Shown: positions 29,041-38,306 of the stretch, piece after piece
Layout of the letters: each line of letters begins with the position of its first letter
Numbering within the stretch: the stretch's first letter is position 1
NCBI GenBank assembly: GCA_012797975.1
Contig: JAAZOD010000031.1
Span: 1-64,000, forward strand
Reading direction: 5' to 3'
Source of the DNA: Pelolinea sp.
Lineage (GTDB): Bacteria; Chloroflexota; Anaerolineae; Anaerolineales; Anaerolineaceae
Length of the DNA stretch: 64,000 nt
Program-made: the position numbers and the translations under genes
Notes under the pieces: model-generated
Databases searched by the model: none
The model's input: the letters and a program-made list of their open reading frames with translations, nothing else
What the model was told of the DNA's origin: nothing

Positions 29041-30099
29041 TTACATTTTATTCCAGATTGAAATTTCTAATGTCAAGCGGGAGAAGTGACTGTTTTCAGG
29101 CAGTGCATCGCGCGCATAAACCATATCCACAACTCGCGCTTCCAGTTGCAACGTAGCGGTTTCCATGACAAAACGCTGTCCAGGTTCCACCGAAATGGTC
29201 TCTCCCTTGGCAGCCAATCGTTGTCGTGTGGCAGCATCGTTGAAAGCATGCTCACTCATCAATACTTTTGTGATGGTTTGAATATCGTTCTTGTCAAAAA
29301 GCCAGACTTCCAGTGCAGTGACTTTTTTCGGGTCACCCACACCGATTGTCTCGGCAATGCTAACGCCGCATTCTCCAAGGAATTCACCAGCAGGAGAATC
29401 GATACTGAAAGAATCATCATACAAATCATCGCCCAAGCGATAGGTGGTCATGAACTGAGCCAACACAGGTTCTTGATTGGTCTGAGCGGTATCCGTGGAT
29501 AAAGGCACATCTTCTTCAAATCCTTTGTGGATTTCGCGTTTAGGTGCATTCTGTTTGTTAAGGTTGATCTTTCCCCTCTTAACCAGGATGAAGAAAGCTG
29601 CTCCTCCCACAATGAGAACGACCAGCAACCCTAGCAAAATGGTGCCAAAGGATGATTTCTTCGTCCCATCTGTTTGCTCTTTGTTTAATTCGGCAGCCTG
29701 TTGTGTGAGGGTCGAGTCGGTTGCAGTATTCGGCGTTGCGCTGGTGGTAACAGAAGTGGAGCCAGTGAATTTTAACGCTTTGAAGCTGGCAATTTCTTCG
29801 ACAGAAGTGAATTTGCACAATTCAGGGGTAAGGGTATTCACATAAGCTTCAGCGTCTTCTCCAAAAGCGCTCAAGCGTTTGTTGACAAGATCTTCGTCGT
29901 GATTACGCACATAAGAATCGATCACCATGCACAAATAATCGCGTTTATATTCATTCTGCATTTGTGATGGGGCAGCATCCACCCATTCCACCGGCCACAA
30001 CCACCATCCGAGAACGACCAGGCCTAAAACCAATCCCAGAATAAAGGTCACAATGGGCCAAAACATGGGTTTATCGTAAGCTTTTCGTACAGTATTCAT
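29041..30099 (-). CDS. Unknown membrane protein with two TM helices
   Basis: I do not recognise the family. 352 residues from ATG 30099, which has GGAGAAG 6 bp upstream. A membrane helix lies near residues 8-30, followed by an extracytoplasmic segment rich in acidic residues with one Cys pair (Cys about 53 and about 88). A Ser/Thr linker leads to a second helix near 150-170 (FGTILLGLLVVLIVGG), then a basic stop, and a C-terminal folded domain of about 150 residues containing DDSFSIDS and EVWLFDKNDIQT. It probably has both termini in the cytoplasm. It is the last gene of the rpsP-topA run, 60 bp behind topA. Confidence 0.75.
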   Translation of the reverse strand: MNTVRKAYDKPMFWPIVTFILGLVLGLVVLGWWLWPVEWVDAAPSQMQNEYKRDYLCMVIDSYVRNHDEDLVNKRLSAFGEDAEAYVNTLTPELCKFTSVEEIASFKALKFTGSTSVTTSATPNTATDSTLTQQAAELNKEQTDGTKKSSFGTILLGLLVVLIVGGAAFFILVKRGKINLNKQNAPKREIHKGFEEDVPLSTDTAQTNQEPVLAQFMTTYRLGDDLYDDSFSIDSPAGEFLGECGVSIAETIGVGDPKKVTALEVWLFDKNDIQTITKVLMSEHAFNDAATRQRLAAKGETISVEPGQRFVMETATLQLEARVVDMVYARDALPENSHFSRLTLEISIWNKM

Positions 30100-30159
30100 G
30101 ATATCTTCTCCCAACGGATCTTTTTAATCCATCTAGTTCAATAAAATGAATAGCAAGTT

Positions 30160-32463
30160 CTATGCCAATTCTTCCTGGTTTTCCAGAATATCCGAAGAGA
30201 AGGTATTCCCACAATCTGCACAGACCAATTCTTTGCTGTTTTTAATGGTCAATAATCCTTTGCATGCCGGACAGGGCAGGGAAACCGGCCGCTTCCAGGA
30301 AGTGAAATCACAATTGGGATAATGTTCACAGCCGTAGAAAATGCGCCCCTTGCGAGTCTTTCGCTGAACAATCTCACCGCCATCTTTCGGGCAGATCACG
30401 CCAATCTTTTCAAGATATGCTTCGGTGTATCGGCATTCGGGAAAATTGCTGCAGCTGATAAATTTTCCATAACGTCCCCAGCGGATAATAAGGTCATGCC
30501 CGCAGTTAGGGCATGCTTTCCCCACTTTCTCGGGTTCCGCAGTCATTTCTGGCATATCCGCCCGGGCATGTTCCAGGCGTGGCTCGAAGGCGCTGTAGAA
30601 AGTTCGCAGAACGTCCACCCAATCCTTCTGCCCGTTGGCAATCTCGTCTAGGTCCTGTTCCATTTCCGCTGTGAAATTGATTTCCAGAACATCCGGGAAG
30701 TATTCCACTAACAGGTCATTCACCGTATAGGCAATCTCGGTTGGCTTCAATTTGCTGGCTTCCCTTTCCACATATCCGCGAGTTTGAATGGTAGAGATAA
30801 TAGGAGCATATGTGGAAGGTCGTCCGATCCCATATTTTTCTAATGCTTGGATCAAAGTCGCTTCGGAATAGCGCGGTGGGGGCTGTGTGAAATGCTGCTG
30901 CGGATTGATACTGATCAGGTTTTGTTTCTGTCCTTCAAAAATTCCAACAGGGATCTGAATATTCTTCTCCCCTTCTTTTTGATCCTCCTCTTTCGCATCT
31001 TCATAAAGCGCTAAAAAGCCCGGGAAGCGCACTTTGGAACCGGAAGCGCGCAGCAAATACTGGTGTTGAACTCCTTTTCCATCCACCTGAACCGAAATGG
31101 TATCATAAATGGCATTTTCCATTTGCGACGCGACAAAGCGCTTCCAGATAAGCTGGTACAGTCGATATTGATCGCGGTTCAAAAAATCCTTCATCTTCTC
31201 GGGAGTACGAAAAACTGAAGTAGGTCTGATGGCTTCATGTGCTTCCTGAGCCACTGCTGCCCTTGTTTTATAAAAACGCGGACCGGATGGCAGAAAAGAA
31301 TCACCAAACACAGATTGGATATACTGGCGCGCCTCGTTGATTGCGATCGGCGAGACATTGGTTGAATCTGTTCTCATATAGGTGATCAGGCCTGTCTGGC
31401 CTCCTCCATCCAGGGGAATGCCTTCATACAACTGCTGGGCGATCATCATGGTACGTTTGGCACGGAAGTTCAATTGCCTGGCAGCTTGCTGCTGCAAGGT
31501 ACTGGTGATGAAGGGCGCAGAAGGACTGCGTTTTCTCTCCCCTTCTTTGATCTTTCCGATCACATAATCGGCCTTTTTCAGATCGTCTAAAATTTCATCC
31601 ACTGCTGTTTTGCTGGTGAGAGATAATTCTTTCCCATCCACCTGGCTTAATTGAGCAAGGTAAGTTTTTTTCAGGTTCTCGGGCTTGAATTCCACTTCCA
31701 CCGACCAGTATTCCTCCGGGATGAAAGCATCAATCTCCCGTTCACGTTCTACGATCAAGCGGGTGGCAATGGATTGTACACGTCCGGCCGATAACCGTCC
31801 GCGCACTTTTTGCCATAATAAAGGTGTCAGGTTGTACCCGACCAGACGATCCAGCACGCGCCTGGCCTGCTGGGCATTGACCAAATCCATATCAATATCC
31901 TTTGGATTGGCAAAGGATTCCTGAATGGCGGGCTTGGTGATTTCATGAAAGACCACCCGACGTACCCGGGAAGCGTCCATGTTGGTAGATTCTTTCAAAT
32001 GCCAGGCGATCGCCTCCCCTTCCCGATCGGGATCGGTCGCGATATAGATCTCCTCCGCGCCTTCCACATCCTTGGTCAATTCCTTGACGATCGGCCTCTT
32101 TTCATTCGGCACGCGATATTTGGGGGTGAAATTATTTTCCACATCCACCGATAATTGCGACCGTAGCAGGTCGCGTACATGGCCAACAGACGCTTTTACC
32201 TTATAGTCTTTGCCAAGATAATTTCCAATGGTTTTGGCTTTTGCAGGGGATTCGACGATGACCAGTTTTCCTGAACGGACAACCTTTTTCTCTTGTTTTA
32301 CCGCTTCCATCCCCGCATGGCTTTCGGTTTTTCCAATACGCACTAATTTTGTCCCGCAAACGCTGCAGGTTCCAGTGGTGATCGGTGTTCCACGTTTATT
32401 GAAGTCGGGTTTGGGGTCTTTCATTTCCCTTTTCGTTTTACATTTTACGCAATACGCTTCCAC
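30160..32463 (-). CDS. topA: DNA topoisomerase I with extra N-terminal zinc ribbon
   Basis: 767 residues; relaxes negative supercoils. Toprim motifs KLVIVESPAKAKTIGNYLG (from about residue 67) and DPDREGEAIAWHL, and the active-site Tyr in GLITYMRTDSTN, are intact. Three C-terminal zinc ribbons follow (CPNC, CPKDGG-type and CPAC/CADC pairs). Unusually, about 50 residues at the N-terminus form another four-Cys unit (CVKC ... CSVC) joined by a short linker; it resembles the DUF5679 ribbon known in Chloroflexota. The start is GTG at 32463 with AGGAGC 6 bp upstream, so the ribbon is clearly translated with the enzyme. Confidence 0.95.
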   Translation of the reverse strand: MEAYCVKCKTKREMKDPKPDFNKRGTPITTGTCSVCGTKLVRIGKTESHAGMEAVKQEKKVVRSGKLVIVESPAKAKTIGNYLGKDYKVKASVGHVRDLLRSQLSVDVENNFTPKYRVPNEKRPIVKELTKDVEGAEEIYIATDPDREGEAIAWHLKESTNMDASRVRRVVFHEITKPAIQESFANPKDIDMDLVNAQQARRVLDRLVGYNLTPLLWQKVRGRLSAGRVQSIATRLIVEREREIDAFIPEEYWSVEVEFKPENLKKTYLAQLSQVDGKELSLTSKTAVDEILDDLKKADYVIGKIKEGERKRSPSAPFITSTLQQQAARQLNFRAKRTMMIAQQLYEGIPLDGGGQTGLITYMRTDSTNVSPIAINEARQYIQSVFGDSFLPSGPRFYKTRAAVAQEAHEAIRPTSVFRTPEKMKDFLNRDQYRLYQLIWKRFVASQMENAIYDTISVQVDGKGVQHQYLLRASGSKVRFPGFLALYEDAKEEDQKEGEKNIQIPVGIFEGQKQNLISINPQQHFTQPPPRYSEATLIQALEKYGIGRPSTYAPIISTIQTRGYVEREASKLKPTEIAYTVNDLLVEYFPDVLEINFTAEMEQDLDEIANGQKDWVDVLRTFYSAFEPRLEHARADMPEMTAEPEKVGKACPNCGHDLIIRWGRYGKFISCSNFPECRYTEAYLEKIGVICPKDGGEIVQRKTRKGRIFYGCEHYPNCDFTSWKRPVSLPCPACKGLLTIKNSKELVCADCGNTFSSDILENQEELA

Positions 32464-32473
32464 GTGTTCGCTC

Positions 32474-33562
32474 CTATAAGAACTGGCCTAGATTCTTTTG
32501 CTTTAATTCATTCACTATCTCGCGGACTTTTTGTGATTGTCCCTTTTGACAGATTAACAGTGCATCTTTTGTATCTACGATGATTATATCTTCGAGCCCT
32601 GCCAGCACAATCATCTTCTGTTCGTTATCGGTTTTGATCAAACAGTTTTCGCTTTCACGAACAATGGATAGATTGGCTAAATTAATGTTCCCATTTTCAT
32701 CCGGTTGAACGATTTCAAACAATGAATCCCAGCTTCCCACGTCACTCCATTCGAGGTTTTCAGCCGGAATCACAGCCACATGCTGGGCGTGCTCCATAAT
32801 ACCATAATCAATTGTCTGCGGCGCAATCTTCTCCCACGTTTCAGCGAGCAGTGTATCATACCCGTCTTTTCCGAAACGCTGTCCTAACAATTCCAAATTG
32901 GAATAAAGCACCGGCATTTGCCGGTTGAATTCCTGCAATATCCTGCTGGTTTTCCATACAAACATGCCGGAATTCCAAAAATAGGCACCGCATGTCAGAT
33001 ATTCCTGTGCATGGCTTAGATCCGGTTTTTCGACAAAGGATTCCACCGCGTGGGCTGGAAATGGGAACGATTGCAAAGCCCCTCCCCGGTGAATATATCC
33101 GTATCCGGTTGCTGGAAAGGTCGGCTGGATTCCCAGCGTGACCAGATAATCCTCCCGGGCAACCGTATAGGCATTTTCTAACAATGCATGAAATAAGGCC
33201 ACATTTTCAATGATATGATCGGAAGTGAGCACAGCCATCACCGCATCAGGGTTCTTCTGTTGCAATACTTCCGCCGCATATCCCACCACGGATGCGGTCC
33301 CGCGTGGCATGGGTTCGATCAGATAGTTCTCTAGCGGTATGCCCTCTACCTGACAATGCAGATCCTTCATCTGAGATGCCACAGTCACCACCAGGATATG
33401 ATCGGGAGCAAAAATTGGCAAGAGCCGGTCAACCGCCAATTGGAAGAAAGTCCGCTCGCCAAATAGCTGCAAAAGTTGTTTGGGCTTTGACTGGCGGGAG
33501 AGCGGCCACAAACGCGTTCCACCACCACCAGCCATGATCACAGCATAATAGTTTTCATGCAT
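32474..33562 (-). CDS. manC: Mannose-1-phosphate guanylyltransferase
   Basis: 362 residues. The nucleotidyltransferase signature YAVIMAGGGGTRLWPLSRQSKPKQLL is at the N-terminus, with FVEKPD and EWSDVGSWDSLF further on, as in GDP-mannose pyrophosphorylases. It makes GDP-mannose from mannose-1-phosphate and GTP. The ATG at 33562 is one base after the dprA stop, with AGAGGAG inside the end of dprA; an in-frame codon nine residues upstream is less likely. The product would supply mannosyl donors for the glycan genes at 7-23 kb (inference). A C-terminal isomerase domain is absent. Confidence 0.88.
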   Translation of the reverse strand: MHENYYAVIMAGGGGTRLWPLSRQSKPKQLLQLFGERTFFQLAVDRLLPIFAPDHILVVTVASQMKDLHCQVEGIPLENYLIEPMPRGTASVVGYAAEVLQQKNPDAVMAVLTSDHIIENVALFHALLENAYTVAREDYLVTLGIQPTFPATGYGYIHRGGALQSFPFPAHAVESFVEKPDLSHAQEYLTCGAYFWNSGMFVWKTSRILQEFNRQMPVLYSNLELLGQRFGKDGYDTLLAETWEKIAPQTIDYGIMEHAQHVAVIPAENLEWSDVGSWDSLFEIVQPDENGNINLANLSIVRESENCLIKTDNEQKMIVLAGLEDIIIVDTKDALLICQKGQSQKVREIVNELKQKNLGQFL

Positions 33563-33563
33563 T

Positions 33564-34667
33564 TCAGGAATACTCCTCTTGATACTCATAAATTGCGGAA
33601 AAAATCATATTTCCAGTTTTCTGCACATATCCTTTTAGTTCTAAGAAGCTCAATGCCGCTGAGACGCGCTCAATGGGGAATCCGGAGAGCGCCTGGATAT
33701 CATCAATGTGCAGTGCCTCTTTTTGCAGGATTTTCAAGATCAATAATTCCGTCTCATCGGTAGGAAGTTCATTCTGTACCTTCTTCGGATATTGTACATT
33801 GTCCAGGCCCAAAATCTCAAAGATACTGTCAAATCGAATCAGTGGATGAGCGCCATCAAAGATCAATTTATTCGTACCCTTGCTTTGTGGAGCGTAGATG
33901 GAACCTGGAACTGCGAAAACATCCTTTCCCTGATCCGCAGCAAATTCTGCAGTGATCAAGGCACCGCTGCGCAATCCCGCCTCCACCACGATGGTTGCCA
34001 GTGATAAACCCGCGATGATGCGATTACGCGGCGGAAAATTGATCCCCTCGGGCTGCGTGCCGGGCGCATAATCGCTGATCAGTGCGCCGTTGGCGATGAT
34101 CTGTTCCGCAAGAGAGCGATTTTCGGGAGGGTAGATGATATCAATTCCACTTCCCAGAACCGCAATGGTCCTTCCATCGTGATTCAGGATTGCCTGATGT
34201 GCTTCTGAATCCACTCCACGCGCCAATCCGCTGATGATCGTTATGCCATTATGAGCCAGAATTTCTCCCAGCTCATGCACCACACTCTTGCCATAAGCCG
34301 TTACCTTGCGGGTGCCGACCACCGCCACGGAACGAGCATCCTGCTCCAAAATTGTTCCTTTGATATACAAAACGGGGGGCGGATTTGAGATAGTTTTGAG
34401 CGCCGAGGGATAATTTTGATCATCACGAATGATGATCTCAATCCCTTTTTTCAGGATATCTTCGTAAATGCGGTCCAGGTCGTTCTGTTTTCGGAAATAG
34501 AGCAAGTTTGCCAGCGGTTTCTCCCCGATACCCGCATTTCGCAATTCCACCCCTGTGGCGTTCCAGGCCGTTTCAAGATCGTGGAAATAATCCAGCAGCC
34601 GTTGGAAACGGACAGCACCAATTCCTTTTACATGGTTAAATCCCACCCAGTATTTCTTTTCTTCCAT
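33564..34667 (-). CDS. dprA: DNA-processing protein DprA
   Basis: 367 residues. A SAM-like N-terminal region (HVKGIGAVRFQRLLDYF) precedes the Rossmann-like DprA fold with VGTRKVTAYGK, SGLARGVDSEAHQAIL and the FPPRNRIIAGLS signature. A winged-helix C-terminus follows (about residues 300-360). It loads RecA on incoming single-stranded DNA during transformation in studied species. No other competence gene is in the window. It is translationally coupled to rimM, with a one-base gap. Confidence 0.93.
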   Translation of the reverse strand: MEEKKYWVGFNHVKGIGAVRFQRLLDYFHDLETAWNATGVELRNAGIGEKPLANLLYFRKQNDLDRIYEDILKKGIEIIIRDDQNYPSALKTISNPPPVLYIKGTILEQDARSVAVVGTRKVTAYGKSVVHELGEILAHNGITIISGLARGVDSEAHQAILNHDGRTIAVLGSGIDIIYPPENRSLAEQIIANGALISDYAPGTQPEGINFPPRNRIIAGLSLATIVVEAGLRSGALITAEFAADQGKDVFAVPGSIYAPQSKGTNKLIFDGAHPLIRFDSIFEILGLDNVQYPKKVQNELPTDETELLILKILQKEALHIDDIQALSGFPIERVSAALSFLELKGYVQKTGNMIFSAIYEYQEEYS

Positions 34668-34668
34668 G

Positions 34669-35220
34669 TCATTTCCATTCTTGCATCTTCACCGTGATAG
34701 TTTTTTCCTTTTGGTCAACAGCCAGGACCACCTGCTTGATAAATGGAAGCAAAACTTCTTTTTCCGCCTGTTTCACTACCAGCACATCGTTGGCACCTGT
34801 CTCCAATATTTCATTCACTTTCCCAAGAATCTCCCCACCCTCTGTTTGGACTTGCATATCGATGAGCTCATGAAAATAATACTGGTCATTTCCCAGTTTG
34901 GGCAGACTTTCCGCCCGGACATAGATCAAAGCAGTGCGGAACTGTCCGGCTGTTTCACGATCGTGGATTGCGCAAAACTTAAGAAGTAATCCTTCATGCT
35001 GCGAACGGACAGTTTCGATCTGCTGTTCAACCTTTTTTTCTCCGATGAAGACCGTCTTTCCCGGCTTTATTCTTTCCGGGAATTCCGTCAATACATCGAT
35101 CAATATTTCCCCTTTGACCCCATGCGGTTTACGGACCCTTCCAATCATTAAAAAGAATGGCTCCCCTTTTTCGGGCGAGCCATCATCTCTTTCATCTTTT
35201 TTGGAAAGTTTTTGAGCCAT
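34669..35220 (-). CDS. rimM: 16S rRNA processing protein RimM
   Basis: 183 residues. The N-terminal RimM domain begins near residue 24 with IGRVRKPHGVKGEILI, and a PRC-barrel domain follows (YYFHELIDMQVQTEGGEILGKV). The extreme N-terminus is a charged 20-residue extension. It binds S19 and helps mature the 30S head. The start overlaps the khpA stop by one base (TAATG). Confidence 0.93.
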   Translation of the reverse strand: MAQKLSKKDERDDGSPEKGEPFFLMIGRVRKPHGVKGEILIDVLTEFPERIKPGKTVFIGEKKVEQQIETVRSQHEGLLLKFCAIHDRETAGQFRTALIYVRAESLPKLGNDQYYFHELIDMQVQTEGGEILGKVNEILETGANDVLVVKQAEKEVLLPFIKQVVLAVDQKEKTITVKMQEWK

Positions 35221-35453
35221 TATGGTTCAATGACATCCAAGGACGCACGTTTTCCTTCGCGCGCGGCTGCAACACGCAGCAGGGTACGAATTGAATTAGC
35301 AACGCGTCCACCTTTTCCAATGATGCGACCCATATCTTCTTTCGCAACGGTCAATTCGATGCGAACATGATCGCCTTCTTCTGTTTCCACCACTTTGACC
35401 TGGGCGGGATCTTCCACTAAGGATTTCGCGATATATTCAACCAGTTCTTTCAC
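35220..35453 (-). CDS. khpA: KH-domain RNA-binding protein KhpA
   Basis: 77 residues, a single KH domain with the GxxG loop in GRIIGKGGRVANSIRTLL, the layout of KhpA/YlqC. Standard place between rpsP and rimM. In other bacteria it binds RNA together with KhpB and affects cell division. The start is 27 bp after the rpsP stop. Confidence 0.93.
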   Translation of the reverse strand: MKELVEYIAKSLVEDPAQVKVVETEEGDHVRIELTVAKEDMGRIIGKGGRVANSIRTLLRVAAAREGKRASLDVIEP

Positions 35454-35480
35454 GGTAACTCCTTTGATAGCAAAACCTTT

Positions 35481-35825
35481 TTAGTCTTTTCTGGTTTGCT
35501 GCTTTATTTTGCGGTTCTCATAATAGCTCTTGGCTTCTTTTAAAACCGCCTCTTCCGGTTCTCCGTTCTTCACCTTTTCGAAACGATCGGTCAATCCGAC
35601 CGCTTTGAACAATTTCGCTACCGATTCACTGGGCTGGGCACCTTTCCCCAACCAGTAATAGATGCGATCTTCCTGAACATCAAACGTGAATGGTTCTGTG
35701 CGCGGATTATATGCGCCAACGATCTCAATAAAACGACCGTTGCGTGGTGCTTCCTTATCACAAACCACAAGTCTGTAACTTGACTGGTTTCGCAGACCAG
35801 TTCTGCGTAATCGAATTTTTACCAT
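35481..35825 (-). CDS. rpsP: 30S ribosomal protein S16
   Basis: 114 residues; MVKIRLRRTGLRNQSSYRLVVCDKEAPRNGRFIEIVGAYNP-type N-terminus is diagnostic. The C-terminal 25-30 residues are a charged extension beyond the core. The ribosome binding site is AGGAGTAGAAC before ATG. First gene of the rpsP-khpA-rimM-dprA-manC-topA-unknown run, whose gaps are 27 bp or less until topA. Confidence 0.97.
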   Translation of the reverse strand: MVKIRLRRTGLRNQSSYRLVVCDKEAPRNGRFIEIVGAYNPRTEPFTFDVQEDRIYYWLGKGAQPSESVAKLFKAVGLTDRFEKVKNGEPEEAVLKEAKSYYENRKIKQQTRKD

Positions 35826-35934
35826 GTTCTACTCCTGCAATCTCCTATTATTTCCGTTATTGAGAGGTAGTTGACTGCGAGGGGGCGCGAAAGGATGCGC
35901 TTTCAAAGTCATTCCTCACTTCGTTAACTTGCAT

Positions 35935-35940
35935 ATTATA
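35935..35940 (-). promoter_or_regulatory. Probable -10 box of the rpsP operon
   Basis: Perfect TATAAT on the minus strand about 110 bases before rpsP, with no convincing -35 hexamer. The 222-bp region between rpsP and degV (35826-36047) holds no gene that I can see; the leader may carry ribosomal-protein control, but no clear structure was identified. Confidence 0.45.
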
Positions 35941-36047
35941 AACGGGTTTTTAAAATCTTGACATAGCCCAAATAGGCGCAACGATTGAAAAATATGCGGG
36001 TTATAATTTTTAATGATTCAGGATGCGATTTGCTGAAAGGAGTGAGC

Positions 36048-36908
36048 ATGCCAAAAGTTGTCGTTGTTACTGATAGTACTGCATATCTTCCGAAAAATAT
36101 TTTACAGGAATTGAATATTCAAGTTGTACCCCTGCATGTCATTTGGGGTGACAAAATCTATAAAGACGGCGTCGATCTGAAAGCAGAGGAATTCTATCCC
36201 ATGCTGAAAGCCGCAAAAGAACTTCCAACCACATCCCAACCATCTCCACAAGAATTCATCGATGTCTATAAACCGATTCTTGATAAAGGCGATAAGATCA
36301 TCAGCATTCATATCTCCTCCGGAATTTCGGGAACGTTGAATTCAGCCCATCAAGCAAAAGAAATGCTTGAAACAAAAGATGTTGAGATCATCGATTCCAA
36401 ATCTTCAGGGATGGCATTGGGATATGTTGCCATGGAAACCGCCCGCTATGCGCAAAAAGGGAATAGTTATGAGGACTGTATAAGAATTGCGAGAAAAGCG
36501 GTTGAGAACATCGATGTTTATTTTGTCGTTGATACGTTGGAATACCTGCACAAGGGTGGCCGCATTGGAGGCGCTTCCGCAGTTCTGGGATCCGCACTGG
36601 ATTTAAAGCCAATCCTATATTTCAATAAAGAAGGAAAATTGGATTCTTTTGAAAAGGTACGCACCAAGAAAAAAGCCATGAAGCGCCTGCTCGAAATTGC
36701 ACAGGAAAAGGTAGGCGAGAAAAAACCCATTCATTTCGCCATTATGCAGGTTGAAGCAATGGAAGATGCTGAATTCTTGCGTGCCGAACTGGAAAAAATG
36801 TTCAAACCAGACGAAATTGCTGAAATGATGATCGTAACTTTAAGCCCCGTCATCGGATCGCACACCGGTCCTGGTCTGGTTTCTATCTCATTTTTGGCAG
36901 GAATGTAA
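36048..36908 (+). CDS. DegV family fatty-acid-binding protein
   Basis: 286 residues. The DegV opening VVVVTDSTAYLP, the SSGISGTLNSA loop and the DTLEYLHKGGRIGGASAVLGSAL motif are all present. Family members bind a fatty acid and work with fatty-acid kinase FakA in some Firmicutes; no FakA is in the window. The ATG at 36048 has AAAGGAG 5 bp upstream, so it is preferred to a TTG at 35985. TATAAT at 36002-36007 may be its -10 box. A terminator follows. Confidence 0.9.
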   Translation: MPKVVVVTDSTAYLPKNILQELNIQVVPLHVIWGDKIYKDGVDLKAEEFYPMLKAAKELPTTSQPSPQEFIDVYKPILDKGDKIISIHISSGISGTLNSAHQAKEMLETKDVEIIDSKSSGMALGYVAMETARYAQKGNSYEDCIRIARKAVENIDVYFVVDTLEYLHKGGRIGGASAVLGSALDLKPILYFNKEGKLDSFEKVRTKKKAMKRLLEIAQEKVGEKKPIHFAIMQVEAMEDAEFLRAELEKMFKPDEIAEMMIVTLSPVIGSHTGPGLVSISFLAGM

Positions 36909-36926
36909 TTGTTATTTTTGTCCCAT

Positions 36927-36954
36927 AAAAGCCATCCAGAAGATGGCTTTTTTT
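36927..36954 (+). terminator. Intrinsic terminator after degV
   Basis: 10-bp perfect stem (AAAAGCCATC, 36927-36936, with 36942-36951), 5-base loop and T run. Confidence 0.85.
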
Positions 36955-36971
36955 CTTTAAGTTCCCTTTGG

Positions 36972-36977
36972 TACAAT
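36972..36977 (+). promoter_or_regulatory. Possible -10 box for the DUF1015-M23-queG operon
   Basis: TACAAT just after the degV terminator and 24 bp before the ATG at 37002, leaving room for the CGGAG ribosome binding site. The -35 region is T-rich and weak. Confidence 0.4.
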
Positions 36978-37001
36978 AGAAATCATCAAGCGGAGCAAAC
37001 C

Positions 37002-38306
37002 ATGATCAAAAATGAAGCTTACCAAAAACCAGTTTTTTATTTACCCAAGGAAAACATCGACCTTCAAAAATGGGCAGTCATTGCCTGTGATCAATTCACC
37101 AGCCAACCTGCCTACTGGGAAAAAGTAGAAGCATTGGTCGGTGATTCTCCTTCAACTTACCACCTTATCCTTCCAGAAGCATATCTTGATACCCCCAAAG
37201 CAGAGGAACATGGACGAAAAGCCAACGAATTCATGCGTGAATATATGGACCAAAATCTGCTCGTGCAGCAGGAAGGTTTTGTTTATATCGAAAGAGACTT
37301 GGGTTCAAAAACACGCCGTGGGTTGCTGCTGAACCTGGATCTGGAACAGTATGATTTCAACAAGGGCTCGCAATCCCTGATCCGTGCCAGCGAAGGCACA
37401 ATTTTAGACCGGCTTCCTCCGCGCGTCAAAATCAGGGAAAAAGCGCTTCTCGAACTGCCACATATTATGGTTTTGATCGATGACCGGACTGATGAACTCT
37501 TCTCGTATCTTTCTGAAAATAAAAACAAGTATCAAAAAATCTATGATTTTGACTTAATGCAAGACAGTGGGTCATTAAAAGGTTTCTTGATCAACAACCA
37601 AGGTGAAGAAAAGATCCATTCTGTTTTTGAAACTCTGGCAGATGAAAAAGAATTTAAGCGTAAATACGAGCTTTCCAAAGATCTTCCTCCGCTTTTATTT
37701 GCCGTGGGAGACGGGAATCATTCCCTGGCTACCGCGAAATCCATTTGGGAAAAAATCAAAGACCATGTTCCTGCCAATCATCCCGCCCGTTATGCCATGG
37801 TAGAAATTGTGAACATCCACGATAAGAGTCTGGTATTTGAACCGATCCATCGCGTGCTCTTCAATTTTCAGGGCGATATTGTTTCCGAACTGCAGACATA
37901 TTTCAAGAATGCCGTCGAAGTTCAGGAAATGGATGCTTTCGCAACCTTGCAGACCCGTGTAAAGAACGCAGGATCAGATCAAACCGTCGGATTGCTTCAA
38001 CAAAACCAATACCGGCTGGTTCGATTTACGCAACCCACCACCAGTCTGGCAGTGGGTACTTTACAGCAATTCCTGGACGACCTGCTGAAAAAACAAGCCG
38101 GTGCCAATCTCGATTATGTACATGGCGATGATGTGTTGAACGAATTGAGCATGAAAAAGGACAGCACGGGTTTTATGCTCCCGGCCATGCAGAAAAATGA
38201 TTTCTTTCGCACGGTTATTTTGGATGGCTCTCTGCCCCGTAAAACTTTCTCCATGGGAGATGCCAGAGAAAAACGTTTTTACCTGGAATGTCGCAGGATT
38301 CAATGA
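37002..38306 (+). CDS. DUF1015 family protein
   Basis: 434 residues. Landmarks of the family: DLQKWAVIACDQFTSQPAYW near the start, LPHIMVLIDD in the middle, LLFAVGDGNHSLATAK (the GDGNHSL motif) and VEIVNIHDKSLVFEPIHRV. Proteins of this family are widespread but lack an assigned reaction; soluble and cytoplasmic from the absence of signals. The ATG has CGGAG 8 bp upstream; an earlier in-frame codon lies within the terminator of degV and is rejected. The stop overlaps the next start (ATGA). Confidence 0.88.
   Translation: MIKNEAYQKPVFYLPKENIDLQKWAVIACDQFTSQPAYWEKVEALVGDSPSTYHLILPEAYLDTPKAEEHGRKANEFMREYMDQNLLVQQEGFVYIERDLGSKTRRGLLLNLDLEQYDFNKGSQSLIRASEGTILDRLPPRVKIREKALLELPHIMVLIDDRTDELFSYLSENKNKYQKIYDFDLMQDSGSLKGFLINNQGEEKIHSVFETLADEKEFKRKYELSKDLPPLLFAVGDGNHSLATAKSIWEKIKDHVPANHPARYAMVEIVNIHDKSLVFEPIHRVLFNFQGDIVSELQTYFKNAVEVQEMDAFATLQTRVKNAGSDQTVGLLQQNQYRLVRFTQPTTSLAVGTLQQFLDDLLKKQAGANLDYVHGDDVLNELSMKKDSTGFMLPAMQKNDFFRTVILDGSLPRKTFSMGDAREKRFYLECRRIQ

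Noticed and set aside
35958-36007. TTGACA at 35958 paired with TATAAT at 36002 as a degV promoter
   Set aside because: The spacer would be 38 bp, far too long; the two hexamers cannot belong to one promoter.
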